Positions 1 to 8,280 of a DNA stretch of 64,000 nucleotides are shown here, piece by piece (positions within the stretch are counted from its first letter, which is position 1; the number at the start of each line of letters is the position of its first letter). The stretch comes from Polynucleobacter sp. MWH-Berg-3C6 (lineage in GTDB: Bacteria > Pseudomonadota > Gammaproteobacteria > Burkholderiales > Burkholderiaceae): the NCBI RefSeq assembly GCF_018881855.1, contig NZ_JACVPN010000002.1, positions 1-64,000 of the forward strand, written 5' to 3'. Both the position numbers and the translations under genes were made by a program. Under the pieces are notes generated by a model. The model made no database searches, was not told where the DNA came from, and saw only the letters and a list, made by a program, of their open reading frames with translations.

Positions 1-218
1 GAAATCGCATCCTTGGTATTGCGAATCGATTGATCCACAATGTTTTTAGTCCCTTTTAAAGACTCAGAGATCCCATAGCCAGCAGCATCATCTTTAGCAC
101 TGTTAATGCGAGTACCGGAAGACAATCGTTGTACAGAAGCAGACAAGCTTGCTTGAGCGGTGCTGAGGTTCTTTTGGGCATACAGTGATGCCATATTGGT
201 ACTAAGGACTGCGGCCAT
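1..218 (-). CDS. fliC: Flagellin, N-terminal fragment (runs off left edge)
   Basis: Flagellin is the filament subunit, exported through the flagellar type III channel and polymerised at the tip. The visible 72 codons are a typical flagellin D0/D1 start: an AVLSTNMASLYAQ opening, the QRLSSGTRINSAKDDAAG motif and helical sequence continuing to the window edge. The ATG at 218 is preceded by a strong ribosome site, AGGAGA, seven bases upstream. A FliA-type promoter candidate lies further upstream. The N-terminus is close to that of the giant flagellin at 12450-16904, so this genome has at least two flagellins. Length and central domains of this copy cannot be judged because the rest lies outside the window. 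Confidence 0.93.
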   Translation of the reverse strand, partial: MAAVLSTNMASLYAQKNLSTAQASLSASVQRLSSGTRINSAKDDAAGYGISESLKGTKNIVDQSIRNTKDAI

Positions 219-266
219 GTTTGATTCTCCTAAAACTGATTTGTTTAAATACTTCTACAGCTACTG

Positions 267-293
267 TTACGGCAATAGCAGGAGATTTGTTTA
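267..293 (-). promoter_or_regulatory. Candidate FliA (sigma-28) promoter of the left flagellin
   Basis: On the minus strand TAAACA (293-288) is followed after 16 bases by GCCGTAAC (273-266). The FliA consensus is TAAA-N15-GCCGATAA, so the -35 core and the GCCG core fit but the spacer is one base long. It sits about 50 bases before the flagellin start codon. FliA itself is encoded at 4928-5638. The match is by eye only. Confidence 0.45.
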
Positions 294-589
294 GTTATTT
301 GTTATAAATTATGGTACTAATTTATAAGTCATTGTTTTTATTATGTTTTTTATTATTTTGGTTTATTGAAAATTCCCCGTTTTAGTGGTTTTAGGAGGCC
401 TACTTCTCTATTTTTCCCCTATAAAAAAGGGCTTTTAGAGTGCCCTCCCCCTCAAATCGATGCCTATAAAGCATTGTTATGGATGATTTAGGGCTTATTT
501 CGAGTATGATTTGAAGGAAATTTCAGCTGTATTAGCACTTTTGTTGTTTTTATATTTACCAATCAAATCATAAAGTTAGGCTTTATTGC
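294..589. other. Intergenic region between flagellin and flhA
   Basis: This AT-rich stretch lies between the divergent flagellin and flhA genes and holds no convincing coding frame. It should contain the flhA promoter. A TAGCAC-N5-TTGTT element at 533-548 resembles a sigma-54 site but lacks the invariant GG and GC dinucleotides. Short inverted repeats around 415-455 have no clear terminator tail. Confidence 0.5.
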
Positions 590-2677
590 ATGGCAGCACT
601 TGGGATTACCCTTCAACGCTTAACTGGATCCTCTGCCAAGGCGGCAGTTCCCATTTTTGTGTTGCTGGTCCTGGTGATGATGTTGGTGCCATTACCTCCA
701 ATAGCACTTGACCTCCTTTTTACCCTCAGCATTGGTGTCTCTATTCTGGTGTTGATTGCGGCGATTAATATCCGCAACTTCAAAGATTTCATTGCTTTCC
801 CCACCATACTGCTGCTTACCACACTGCTACGTCTATCGTTAAACGTAGCCTCAACTCGTGTGGTCTTGATTGATGGTCATAAGGGGCCTGATGCCGCCGG
901 TAAAGTAATTGAGGCCTTTGGCCAATTCATGATTGGCAGCAATATTACTGTCGGTATCGTGATCTTTATTGTGATCACCATTATTAACTTTGTCGTGATC
1001 ACCAAAGGCTCTGGCCGCGTAGCTGAAGTTTCTGCTCGCTTTGCTTTAGATTCCATGCCAGGTAAACAGATGGCCATTGATGCCGACCTGAACGCCGGGG
1101 TCATTAAGCAAGAAGAGGCTAAAGAGCGCCGCGCAGAGGTGTCACAAGAAGCTGACTTTTATGGCTCGATGGATGGTGCCTCGAAGTTCGTGAGGGGCGA
1201 TGCCGTTGCGGGCATCATGATTTTGGTGATCAATCTGATTGGCGGAATCATGGTTGGGGTGATTCAAAACAACCTTAGCTTTACCACTGCGTTTAATACT
1301 TATGCGACTCTATCGATTGGTGATGGTCTCGTTGCACAAATTCCGGCACTAATCATTTCTACTGCAGCAGGTATTTTGGTTACCCGTGTTGCGACCGAAG
1401 ATATGTTTGCCGACCAGGTTTCAAAACAGTTTGGTGGCAACAGTGTTGCCCTGGGCATTGCTGGCGCTGTTTTAGGAGTTCTAGGCCTTATCCCCGGAAT
1501 GCCCCATATGGCCTTCTTAGGTTTTGCATCTTTATTTGGTGGACTATCGTGGCTTATTAAGAGGCGGGTTACCAAGGAAAAGGTGAAGGCGGCCGAAATT
1601 GCCGCATCTCCCGTCGCCCGCGCAGAGCTTGGCTGGAGTGATGTGCCGGTGATTGAACCGCTTTGTCTTGAGCTGCCTTATCGCTTAATTCCGCTGGTGG
1701 AAAAAGGTGATGAGAGCGACTTAATTAAGCGCATTCGCGCGATTCGCAGAAAATTCATTAGCGAGATTGGGTTTCTGACTCCATCTGTTCATATTCGCGA
1801 CAACTTGCAGTTACAGGCAGAAACTTATCGCTTCTTGCTCTATGGTGCTGAGATTGGCCGTGGCCAATGTTTGCCAGATAGATTGCTTGCTATTCAACCT
1901 AGCGGTGCCGAACAAATTCCAGGAATTAAAGTGACTGACCCCACCTTTGGCATGCCAGCTATTTGGATCAACCCAAGCCAACGTGACGATGCAATTTCTA
2001 AGGGGTATACCGTTGTTGAACCAGCAGTGGTTCTTGCTACTCACTTAGATTACCTTGTGCACAAGCATGCCAATGAACTCCTTGGTAGACAAGAAACCCA
2101 AGATCTACTTGAGCACTTCAAAGCTAACTACCCTAAATTGGTGGAAGACGTCATTCCTAAAGTGGTGACGGTTGCCAACCTTCAACGCCTCTTGCAATTA
2201 CTGCTTGAGGAAGGTGTACCCATTAAAGATTTGCGCACTATTCTGGAAGTAGCGAGCGAAGTCGCTCCTAAGACGCCTGATCCAATTGATATGTTGCAAC
2301 CCGTTCGAATGGCCCTACGTCGCTCCATCGTTCAAAAAACCTTTAATGACTCCAATGAATTTACTGTTGTCGGAATTCAACCGGAGTTTGAGGGCTTGAT
2401 TGAGCAGGCGATTGGAAATAACGCCATTGCTCCTGACGGCGTGATTGAGCCTTCATTAGCCCGTCTCTTCTGCGAAGAAGTCATGCGCGGTATTGATGCT
2501 TTGGAGGCTGACAACCTGCCCCCGGTGATTGTTACCACCAGTCGCTGCCGCCTCACCTTCTCTCGGCTTGCAAGACGGGTGCGCCCTGAGGCGATTGTCT
2601 TAGCAATGAGTGAACTGCCCCCTGGCGCCACCATCACCTATCGTGATACTTTATGTAAACAGACTGGTAAGTCATAA
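590..2677 (+). CDS. flhA: Flagellar type III export gate protein FlhA
   Basis: FlhA is the large inner-membrane subunit of the flagellar export gate; its cytoplasmic domain docks chaperone-substrate complexes. The 695-residue length is standard. Hydrophobic segments fill the first 330 residues or so, followed by a soluble C-terminal domain. The family signature is clear around residues 143-165 (RVAEVSARFALDSMPGKQ, then DADLNAG). The ATG start gives the usual short N-terminus before the first membrane helix. It is followed by flhF after 25 bases, so flhA-flhF-flhG-fliA form a probable operon. Identification is secure. Confidence 0.97.
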   Translation: MAALGITLQRLTGSSAKAAVPIFVLLVLVMMLVPLPPIALDLLFTLSIGVSILVLIAAINIRNFKDFIAFPTILLLTTLLRLSLNVASTRVVLIDGHKGPDAAGKVIEAFGQFMIGSNITVGIVIFIVITIINFVVITKGSGRVAEVSARFALDSMPGKQMAIDADLNAGVIKQEEAKERRAEVSQEADFYGSMDGASKFVRGDAVAGIMILVINLIGGIMVGVIQNNLSFTTAFNTYATLSIGDGLVAQIPALIISTAAGILVTRVATEDMFADQVSKQFGGNSVALGIAGAVLGVLGLIPGMPHMAFLGFASLFGGLSWLIKRRVTKEKVKAAEIAASPVARAELGWSDVPVIEPLCLELPYRLIPLVEKGDESDLIKRIRAIRRKFISEIGFLTPSVHIRDNLQLQAETYRFLLYGAEIGRGQCLPDRLLAIQPSGAEQIPGIKVTDPTFGMPAIWINPSQRDDAISKGYTVVEPAVVLATHLDYLVHKHANELLGRQETQDLLEHFKANYPKLVEDVIPKVVTVANLQRLLQLLLEEGVPIKDLRTILEVASEVAPKTPDPIDMLQPVRMALRRSIVQKTFNDSNEFTVVGIQPEFEGLIEQAIGNNAIAPDGVIEPSLARLFCEEVMRGIDALEADNLPPVIVTTSRCRLTFSRLARRVRPEAIVLAMSELPPGATITYRDTLCKQTGKS

Positions 2678-2702
2678 TGAATCATTGGATGACTAGTTAA
2701 AT

Positions 2703-4109
2703 ATGGGCCCACAAAAATTTACCGCTGCCAATTCAGCCGAAGCTCTCAAGATGGTTCGAGACAAAATGGGCTCGGATGCCATGATTCTGTCGAGCAAGGA
2801 TGTGGATGAAGGTGTAGAAATTGTTGCGATCTCACCAGATGCACTGGCTCATCTTGCATCTCAAAAAAATCCCTTCTTAGCTAATAAAACTTCAGGCAAC
2901 CAGGATAGCAACGCATCAACACCTGAGCCTCAACTCAACACGCCAGTCTTTGAAGAAATTACTAAAGAAGTACTTCCTAAAATTACGACTCCGTCTATGG
3001 ACGTTGGTGGCCTCATCGTAAAAGACATTATTACTAGCTCTCCAGCAGATGCCTCTAATGGTGCTAATGGTGTTAATGCCAACCCATTAGCTGCATCGTC
3101 TGTATCAGCGATGCCTACGATGCCAACTGAGAGCCCGCGCGTAGAACAACTCTTTTCAGAAATTGAGGTAGTTAAAAAACTGCTTCAATCGCATCTGGCC
3201 TCGAGCTACTGGAATAATCTGCAACAAGAGTCTGCTGGCCATGCCGAGGTCACCAAAACCTTATTGAGCGCTGGTTTTTCACCCAAGCTATGTGCCGAGC
3301 TTGTACAAAACCTAAGCGAAACCGGTGATGTCAAATCTTTATTAGCCGAAGTGCAAAAGCGTCTTGAGCACAGCATCAAGACTATTGATCCACTAGAAGC
3401 TTTTGATCGCGGTGGAATCTTCGCATTCATTGGGCCTACCGGTGTTGGTAAAACGACGACTGTTGCTAAAGTTGCGGCACGTTGCGTTCTGCGCTATGGC
3501 AGAAATCAAGTAGCTCTTTTAAGTACAGATACTTACCGAATCGGCGCTCAAGAACAATTAAAAGTATTTGCTCGCATTCTGGGCTTACCAGTCATCTCAC
3601 TGCGTGATAGCGAAGATCTTGAATCAAAGCTCAATGAGTTATCGCAGCGTCACATCATTCTCTTAGATACCGCTGGCGTTAATCAGCGTGATGTCCTGAT
3701 GATTGAACAGTCGCAACTCCTCAAAGAAGGTTCTCGCGATGCTCATCGCATTTTGGTGATGAGCTCCACCACCGATCTTCGAACCCAAGAAGACGTGATC
3801 ATGCTCCATAATCAGGCCTCGATTGATGCCAACCAATCCCGCATCATGGGTGCCATTATTACCAAGACCGATGAGGCAGCTCAAATTGCCCCTGTTTTGG
3901 ACTCATTGATGCGCCACGAGCTTCCTTTGATGTTCTTATCCAACGGTCAGCGCGTTCCAGAGGACTTAAGCCAAGCAAATGTGGCTTATCTGGCACATCG
4001 CGCTATGCATCCCCGCTCATTGAGTAATAATCTAAATGTGATGGACGATCAGATACCTGCCTTAATGGCAGATTACCTGAATGATTGGATGAAAAAGAAT
4101 AGCCTATGA
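2703..4109 (+). CDS. flhF: Signal-recognition-type GTPase FlhF
   Basis: FlhF is an SRP-family GTPase that decides where, and with FlhG how many, flagella are built. The 468-residue protein begins with the typical FlhF N-terminal motif (KFTAANSAEALKMVRDKMG). A low-complexity linker rich in Ser, Thr, Asn and Pro spans about residues 60-140. The NG GTPase domain carries the P-loop GPTGVGKT at 244-251, the DTYRIGAQEQLK motif and the DTAG motif near 320. The ITKTDEA sequence near 395 is the guanine-specificity region. Its stop codon overlaps the start of the FlhG-like gene (ATGA), so the two are probably translationally coupled. Confidence 0.95.
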   Translation: MGPQKFTAANSAEALKMVRDKMGSDAMILSSKDVDEGVEIVAISPDALAHLASQKNPFLANKTSGNQDSNASTPEPQLNTPVFEEITKEVLPKITTPSMDVGGLIVKDIITSSPADASNGANGVNANPLAASSVSAMPTMPTESPRVEQLFSEIEVVKKLLQSHLASSYWNNLQQESAGHAEVTKTLLSAGFSPKLCAELVQNLSETGDVKSLLAEVQKRLEHSIKTIDPLEAFDRGGIFAFIGPTGVGKTTTVAKVAARCVLRYGRNQVALLSTDTYRIGAQEQLKVFARILGLPVISLRDSEDLESKLNELSQRHIILLDTAGVNQRDVLMIEQSQLLKEGSRDAHRILVMSSTTDLRTQEDVIMLHNQASIDANQSRIMGAIITKTDEAAQIAPVLDSLMRHELPLMFLSNGQRVPEDLSQANVAYLAHRAMHPRSLSNNLNVMDDQIPALMADYLNDWMKKNSL

Positions 4110-4906
4110 CATCAAATGAGAATCGCACCAGTATTGGAAATACTGATCAAGCCGAAGGTCTAAGGACCATGTTCGGCCTTGCGCTTCCTAAGGTGTTTGT
4201 CATCAGCAGCGCACTGAGCAGCACCAATACTGCGGCACTTGGTCTTGGCACTGCTCATGCCCTAAAGGGCCTTGGTCATAAAGTACTCTTTATTGATGAG
4301 ATTCCGGTCAGCGAGCGGCATAGCACCAACGGAATCCCATACCCAGTTCAATACGACTTAGGCCAGGGATTAGCCAATCTAGTACCTCTCTCAAAAAGCA
4401 TTCGCCAGGTGGATGACAATTTATGGTTCGCCGTAGGATCCAAGATTGCAAACTATCAGAAGACTCGCAAAATTAACTCGATTCCGCTCGATGTACGGCT
4501 ACGTCAGGCAGGGCTTGCGGTTGACTACATTGTGGTTGTCACCAATAAACCACTCCACTCTGTGATCCCCGTCTATAGTCAAAACGCCCATCACTTATTA
4601 GTCAGCGGCGTTGATGAAGCGTCCTCCATTAGAAGTATCTCCATGATGCGCGAGCTCATTGTGTATGGCGCTACCTCCACTATTCCGATCATGATGATTG
4701 GTGGTAATTCTGCTGGTCAAGGGCAAGTGGCGTTTGAAAAATTGCGCTCGATGGCAAAAAGCTATCTCGAGCAGTCCATCGAGTTATTAGCCTGGCTTGG
4801 GGCGAAAACTGTTGGTGAACTCTTTGGTGCTAATCAAGATAATGATTCTGACTTAATCATTCCGTCTAATACGTTTGACCAGATTGCTAAACGCATTAGT
4901 CAATAA
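4106..4906 (+). CDS. FlhG/FleN-like protein lacking the Walker A loop
   Basis: FlhG proteins are MinD-type ATPases that limit flagellar number and stimulate the FlhF GTPase through an N-terminal DQAxxLR helix. This 266-residue protein lies directly after flhF with an ATGA overlap and has that helix intact (DQAEGLR, residues 14-20). The MinD beta-strand is recognisable (KVFVISS at 29-35, then KVLFIDE at 59-65). The expected deviant Walker A KGGxGKT between them is replaced by LSSTNTA, with no lysine or glycine pattern. ATP binding and ATP-driven dimerisation are therefore unlikely. It may work only as an FlhF activator. FlhG assignment rests on position, fold cues and the DQAxxLR motif. Confidence 0.78.
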   Translation: MTSNENRTSIGNTDQAEGLRTMFGLALPKVFVISSALSSTNTAALGLGTAHALKGLGHKVLFIDEIPVSERHSTNGIPYPVQYDLGQGLANLVPLSKSIRQVDDNLWFAVGSKIANYQKTRKINSIPLDVRLRQAGLAVDYIVVVTNKPLHSVIPVYSQNAHHLLVSGVDEASSIRSISMMRELIVYGATSTIPIMMIGGNSAGQGQVAFEKLRSMAKSYLEQSIELLAWLGAKTVGELFGANQDNDSDLIIPSNTFDQIAKRISQ

Positions 4907-4927
4907 GCTGATTTCTTAAAATTATCA

Positions 4928-5638
4928 ATGCCCTTAGCTCGTAGTCAGACCTATAGTAATTCGAGCTTAGATGAGGACATCAAGAAGTACGCTCCTCTCG
5001 TTAAGAAAATTGCCTATCAAATTGTTTCTCGCTTATCTGCCAACGTAGAAGTTGACGACTTAATTCAAGAAGGAATGACTGGCCTTTTAGATGCCCTTCA
5101 GCGCTATAAGCCACAGCCCAACTTGAGCTTTGAGGTTTATGCAAAAACCCGTATTCGTGGCGCAATTTATGACTCATGCCGCCAAAATGATGTTCTTCCA
5201 AGACACCAGCGCGATCAGTTAACTGCATTAGAGAAGGCTACACGGTCTTTGGAACAAAAATTAGGCAGGGCTCCAGATGATAATGAGATTGCAGAGGCAG
5301 CTGGCCTGACTCTTGATGAATATTTTGCTACCTTAGGCAACATGGTTAACCTCATGCCCCTCGATGAGCTGCCAGATAACATGATGCCCATGGAACATAA
5401 TGTGGACCCCGTGCAGCATCTATCTATGAAGCAGGTGGGTGCAAAACTGGAGGAAGCTCTAAAAATACTACCTAAAAATGAGCAGCTGGTGATGAGTTTG
5501 CACTACCAAGATGAACTGCCATTTAAAGATATTGCAAGTGTTCTGAACCTAACCCCAGGTCGTGTAAGCCAAATTCATTCTCAGGCGATGGTCCGCATTC
5601 GCGTCCATTTATCCAAAAGCTCGCACGAGCTTTCGTAA
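4928..5638 (+). CDS. fliA: Flagellar sigma factor FliA (sigma-28)
   Basis: FliA directs RNA polymerase to late flagellar genes such as flagellin and is held inactive by FlgM until the hook is complete. The 236-residue length fits. Region 2 is visible at about residues 16-95 (DDLIQEGMTGLLDALQRY, FEVYAKTRIRGAIYDSCR). Region 3 follows (EKATRSLEQKLGRAPDDNEIA), and region 4 with its helix-turn-helix is near 175-228 (FKDIASVLNLTPGRVSQIHSQA). It is the last gene of the flhA operon and converges on the flgAMN operon. Its partner FlgM is encoded at 6040-6357. No strong ribosome site precedes the ATG. Confidence 0.97.
   Translation: MPLARSQTYSNSSLDEDIKKYAPLVKKIAYQIVSRLSANVEVDDLIQEGMTGLLDALQRYKPQPNLSFEVYAKTRIRGAIYDSCRQNDVLPRHQRDQLTALEKATRSLEQKLGRAPDDNEIAEAAGLTLDEYFATLGNMVNLMPLDELPDNMMPMEHNVDPVQHLSMKQVGAKLEEALKILPKNEQLVMSLHYQDELPFKDIASVLNLTPGRVSQIHSQAMVRIRVHLSKSSHELS
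5616..5633. other. Perfect hairpin at the end of fliA
   Basis: AAAGCTCG at 5616-5623 pairs with CGAGCTTT at 5626-5633 inside the last codons of fliA, between convergent fliA and the flgN-like gene. There is no long T tract on either side, so it is at best a weak bidirectional terminator. Confidence 0.4.
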
Positions 5639-5649
5639 GACCTACTTAC

Positions 5650-6039
5650 TTAAACTTTTTTGGAGAGGATGCCACTCTCCACCCCAGGAATAGATCCCTT
5701 ATTGGAGTAGGTGGCTGAGTCTGATTGTTGGGCAATATAGGCCTGCAGCGCGGCATTTTTCTGGATCGCCAAACGGATCAATTCACCGTTAATTTGATGA
5801 TCTAAAGTAGCGGCCTCTAACTTTGCATTCACTTCCTCTTTGAGAGGAGAAGGCAACTGATCAATATCTTTCTTTAACTGCTCGATTCCACCGGGATAAG
5901 CGTTCAGCTCATCTAAAGCAACTTGTGTTTTGGCTAGAGCATCAGTCATACCATCAATATCGTTTTGCTCAAGTCGCAAACGAAGATGCGCTAGGGAGCT
6001 AGCGACATTACTAATTTGAACCGCTGGATTGGAACTCAA
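5650..6039 (-). CDS. flgN: Probable FlgN-type export chaperone
   Basis: FlgN chaperones the hook-filament junction proteins FlgK and FlgL. This 129-residue, mostly helical, Leu/Ala/Gln-rich protein has no membrane segment. It sits directly after flgM in the conserved flgA-flgM-flgN order, which is the main reason for the call. Its TTG start at 6039 follows the flgM stop codon without any gap, and the next Met is about 30 residues in, so TTG is the likely start. Sequence similarity to FlgN cannot be confirmed by eye; another small helical flagellar protein is possible. Confidence 0.65.
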   Translation of the reverse strand: MSSNPAVQISNVASSLAHLRLRLEQNDIDGMTDALAKTQVALDELNAYPGGIEQLKKDIDQLPSPLKEEVNAKLEAATLDHQINGELIRLAIQKNAALQAYIAQQSDSATYSNKGSIPGVESGILSKKV

Positions 6040-6357
6040 TTAAGAAGACTTTTTGCTATCGATTGCAGCGATTGCATCGCGCAACATGTTCTCAGCTATC
6101 TTAGGAAAATCAATCTTATATTCACCCTTGTCGATTAAGCGACGAATCTCTTGTAGAGCCTTCGCTTCTGACATGGTGGCTGCCGCTGATCCTGTTTGAG
6201 CTGCTTGAACTAAATCGGGATTAACAGCTAAATTTACTGCGGAATTTGTTGTTTTGGCATCGGCTGCGGAGTTATTTTGAGATACGCCTTGCCCACCAGC
6301 AGTCGTTTTAGACTCCGGATTTAGCGGAACAGATGTGCGCGTATCATTAATTTTCAC
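6040..6357 (-). CDS. flgM: Anti-sigma-28 factor FlgM
   Basis: FlgM binds and inhibits FliA, then is secreted through the completed hook-basal body. The 105-residue protein shows the family pattern: an opening MKIND, a disordered middle rich in Ala, Thr, Asn and Ser, and a helical C-terminus (ALQEIRRLIDKGEYKIDFPKIAENML) that forms the FliA-binding segment. The gene lies 13 bases after flgA and abuts the flgN-like gene. Its target FliA is encoded on the facing operon about 0.4 kb away. Confidence 0.93.
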   Translation of the reverse strand: MKINDTRTSVPLNPESKTTAGGQGVSQNNSAADAKTTNSAVNLAVNPDLVQAAQTGSAAATMSEAKALQEIRRLIDKGEYKIDFPKIAENMLRDAIAAIDSKKSS

Positions 6358-6370
6358 AATAACCTCTTGA

Positions 6371-7063
6371 TTATTCTAACTTAATTACAACTAAACCTTC
6401 ACTTATTACTCGACCCTGCGCCTGCTTGCCACTGGCTAATTTAACCCGAATGGGGTCATTTATACCAGCTGCATTTAGTGCCGTTCCAGTACCTGAAGCT
6501 TCAAAACCCTCTCCTTGCACCTGAATTCGCACAGGATCTCCAGCCTTTATTACGGCTAAGTTCTTCAAATTGTTTAGGGTTATTAATCCCCCCGCCTGAA
6601 TAGGCCTAATTGCCTGTCGCCCAATGGCCTGCTCAGGCTTCTGAATAAAACCCTCTGGCAGCTCTCCAATATCGCCCTGCGCTACCGAGAGGTCCTGGGC
6701 ATAGACCCGCGAATTGCCCTGAATATAGCGGGCCGCAACGAGATATTCGGCATTAATCACGATTTTGACGGGTAAATTCATGGTCCAGTTAGCCCCATTG
6801 GTGCAGCGCAAGTCCAGATTCACCCTGCCCCATATTTTAGTGTTTTGGGGCAATAGGACCTCAACGCCGCCCGGGCATGAAGGGACCTTATTTTTAGTAT
6901 TGAGGTACTCAATGCCAACCTTATAGGCGGGATCGCTTAATTGACTAAAAATAGCCTTTTTGACCGCCCTATCAATTTCCAAGGGGACCTGGGCAAATAC
7001 CCAAGATGACCCTAAGCTCAAAAGCAGGCCAAGTAACCATCCACGATAAATATAGTGACTCAT
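6371..7063 (-). CDS. flgA: P-ring assembly chaperone FlgA
   Basis: FlgA is a periplasmic chaperone for P-ring assembly around the flagellar rod. I choose the ATG at 7063: it overlaps the TGA stop of the preceding gene (ATGA) and gives a clean signal peptide, about residues 1-25 ending WVFAQ. An in-frame TTG at 7075 would add four residues and is less likely. The mature part contains the SAF-like C-terminal region (AGDPVRIQVQGEGFEASGTGTALNAA) with the family ending on RVISEGLVVIKL. The 230-residue length fits. The gene joins the chemosensory-like trio to flgM and flgN in one run. Confidence 0.93.
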   Translation of the reverse strand: MSHYIYRGWLLGLLLSLGSSWVFAQVPLEIDRAVKKAIFSQLSDPAYKVGIEYLNTKNKVPSCPGGVEVLLPQNTKIWGRVNLDLRCTNGANWTMNLPVKIVINAEYLVAARYIQGNSRVYAQDLSVAQGDIGELPEGFIQKPEQAIGRQAIRPIQAGGLITLNNLKNLAVIKAGDPVRIQVQGEGFEASGTGTALNAAGINDPIRVKLASGKQAQGRVISEGLVVIKLE

Positions 7064-8280
7064 AAATACACCCAAGTATAGGGTTTACTAGCACCATCAA
7101 GTGCAACGCCCTTCATCCAGTGAGGCCCACTTAATAAGCCAGGCAACAGGAAGGTGTTCATATTAATAACAGGGTAAATTTCTGAGGCATGCAATGCATG
7201 AATTTCAACTCCGGCGCACAGACGCATCACTTTTTGAGCATCTGCAACGCCCCCCAGAACATCAACAGATCCTACTGGAGAATCTATCCCTGAGATGGAG
7301 AGCAGCTGAACCCAACTGACAGCATAAAACTTATCAGCGCGTTTAAAGGGAATCATCCGGATACGCTTCAGACTGCTTGGCAAAACAATTCGGACATACT
7401 CATTGGTCTGATCAATTCGACCCATGATTCTTCGCAAAATACCTCCAGCCAAATCCATCTGCATCGAATTAGTCTGGACACCACGAATATCGATAAACAG
7501 ACTTAAGGCCTGTTTACTGGCGTGCATTGAAAACCCAGGCGGCAACAAACGCATTGCTTCAGCAAGAGTTTCCAAAATCTCTTGATCAGCGTATACGCCA
7601 TCTGCCTCAATATGCTGAGACAAACCTTGGAGAGCATCCTTAAATGATGTCTGACCCAAACTCGTCAATGCATCTTGATGTTCTGCCAGCAAGAAATCCA
7701 TTTCTGTAGAGCTAGCCATACCAGAGTGATTCACCATTTCTCGCACACGCTGCACAATATTGAGCCCATTGCGACGCTGAGGAAATAACATCTCAAAGTC
7801 CGGACTTAGGATCTGCCTTACCTCAGAAGAAATTGCAGGTGTCTGCGCTTGATGAGATGGTGCATCTAACTGATCCTGATTAGCAGAAAAAGAATTTCGT
7901 TGATCAGTAGTAGAAGTATCCATCCGTTGGGACATTAAATCTGACATCGCCGCGGAGATTTCACCAATTACTGCAATCTGCTGTGGCAGCGGTGCATTGG
8001 GATTTCCTGACTCTAGTGCAAGCAAGGCCTTCTTGAGCAGCTCAATAAATCCTTTTGCAACTGGCAAAATGGCTGGGTTCTCTAGTCCAAGCTGCCCTGA
8101 AATATCGGAAGTCAGGGCGCTAATTTGGGCTAAGCCCACACTGCCCAAGGCATCAGCAAGATCTCTTGCATGAAGTGCCGCCTGTTGCATGGATGGCGGG
8201 TCTTGCTCAAGAGAAATAACCAGCCCCTCAAAGGAGCGATTGATATCGACAATAAATAAGGCTAAATAATCACTTGTCAC
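7060..8280 (-). CDS. CheA/PilL-like protein without recognisable kinase core
   Basis: This 406-residue cytoplasmic protein has no signal peptide or membrane helix. Residues 1-100 are helical and Hpt-like, with one candidate His (H37) in ALHARDLADALGSVGL, one residue off the usual H-to-G spacing. Residues 110-160 are a polar linker. Residues 160-290 contain none of the N, G1, F or G2 boxes of a histidine kinase. Residues 300-406 resemble the CheW-like tail of CheA (LPSSLKRIRMIPFKRADKFYAV). The GTG start at 8280 overlaps the upstream stop (TAGTG) and its TGA overlaps flgA. I infer a degenerate or scaffold-type CheA relative; the function is unknown. Confidence 0.6.
   Translation of the reverse strand: MTSDYLALFIVDINRSFEGLVISLEQDPPSMQQAALHARDLADALGSVGLAQISALTSDISGQLGLENPAILPVAKGFIELLKKALLALESGNPNAPLPQQIAVIGEISAAMSDLMSQRMDTSTTDQRNSFSANQDQLDAPSHQAQTPAISSEVRQILSPDFEMLFPQRRNGLNIVQRVREMVNHSGMASSTEMDFLLAEHQDALTSLGQTSFKDALQGLSQHIEADGVYADQEILETLAEAMRLLPPGFSMHASKQALSLFIDIRGVQTNSMQMDLAGGILRRIMGRIDQTNEYVRIVLPSSLKRIRMIPFKRADKFYAVSWVQLLSISGIDSPVGSVDVLGGVADAQKVMRLCAGVEIHALHASEIYPVINMNTFLLPGLLSGPHWMKGVALDGASKPYTWVYL

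Noticed and set aside
533..548. Sigma-54-like promoter before flhA
   Set aside because: TAGCAC-N5-TTGTT lacks the invariant GG at -24 and GC at -12, so it is not reported as a site despite rpoN nearby.
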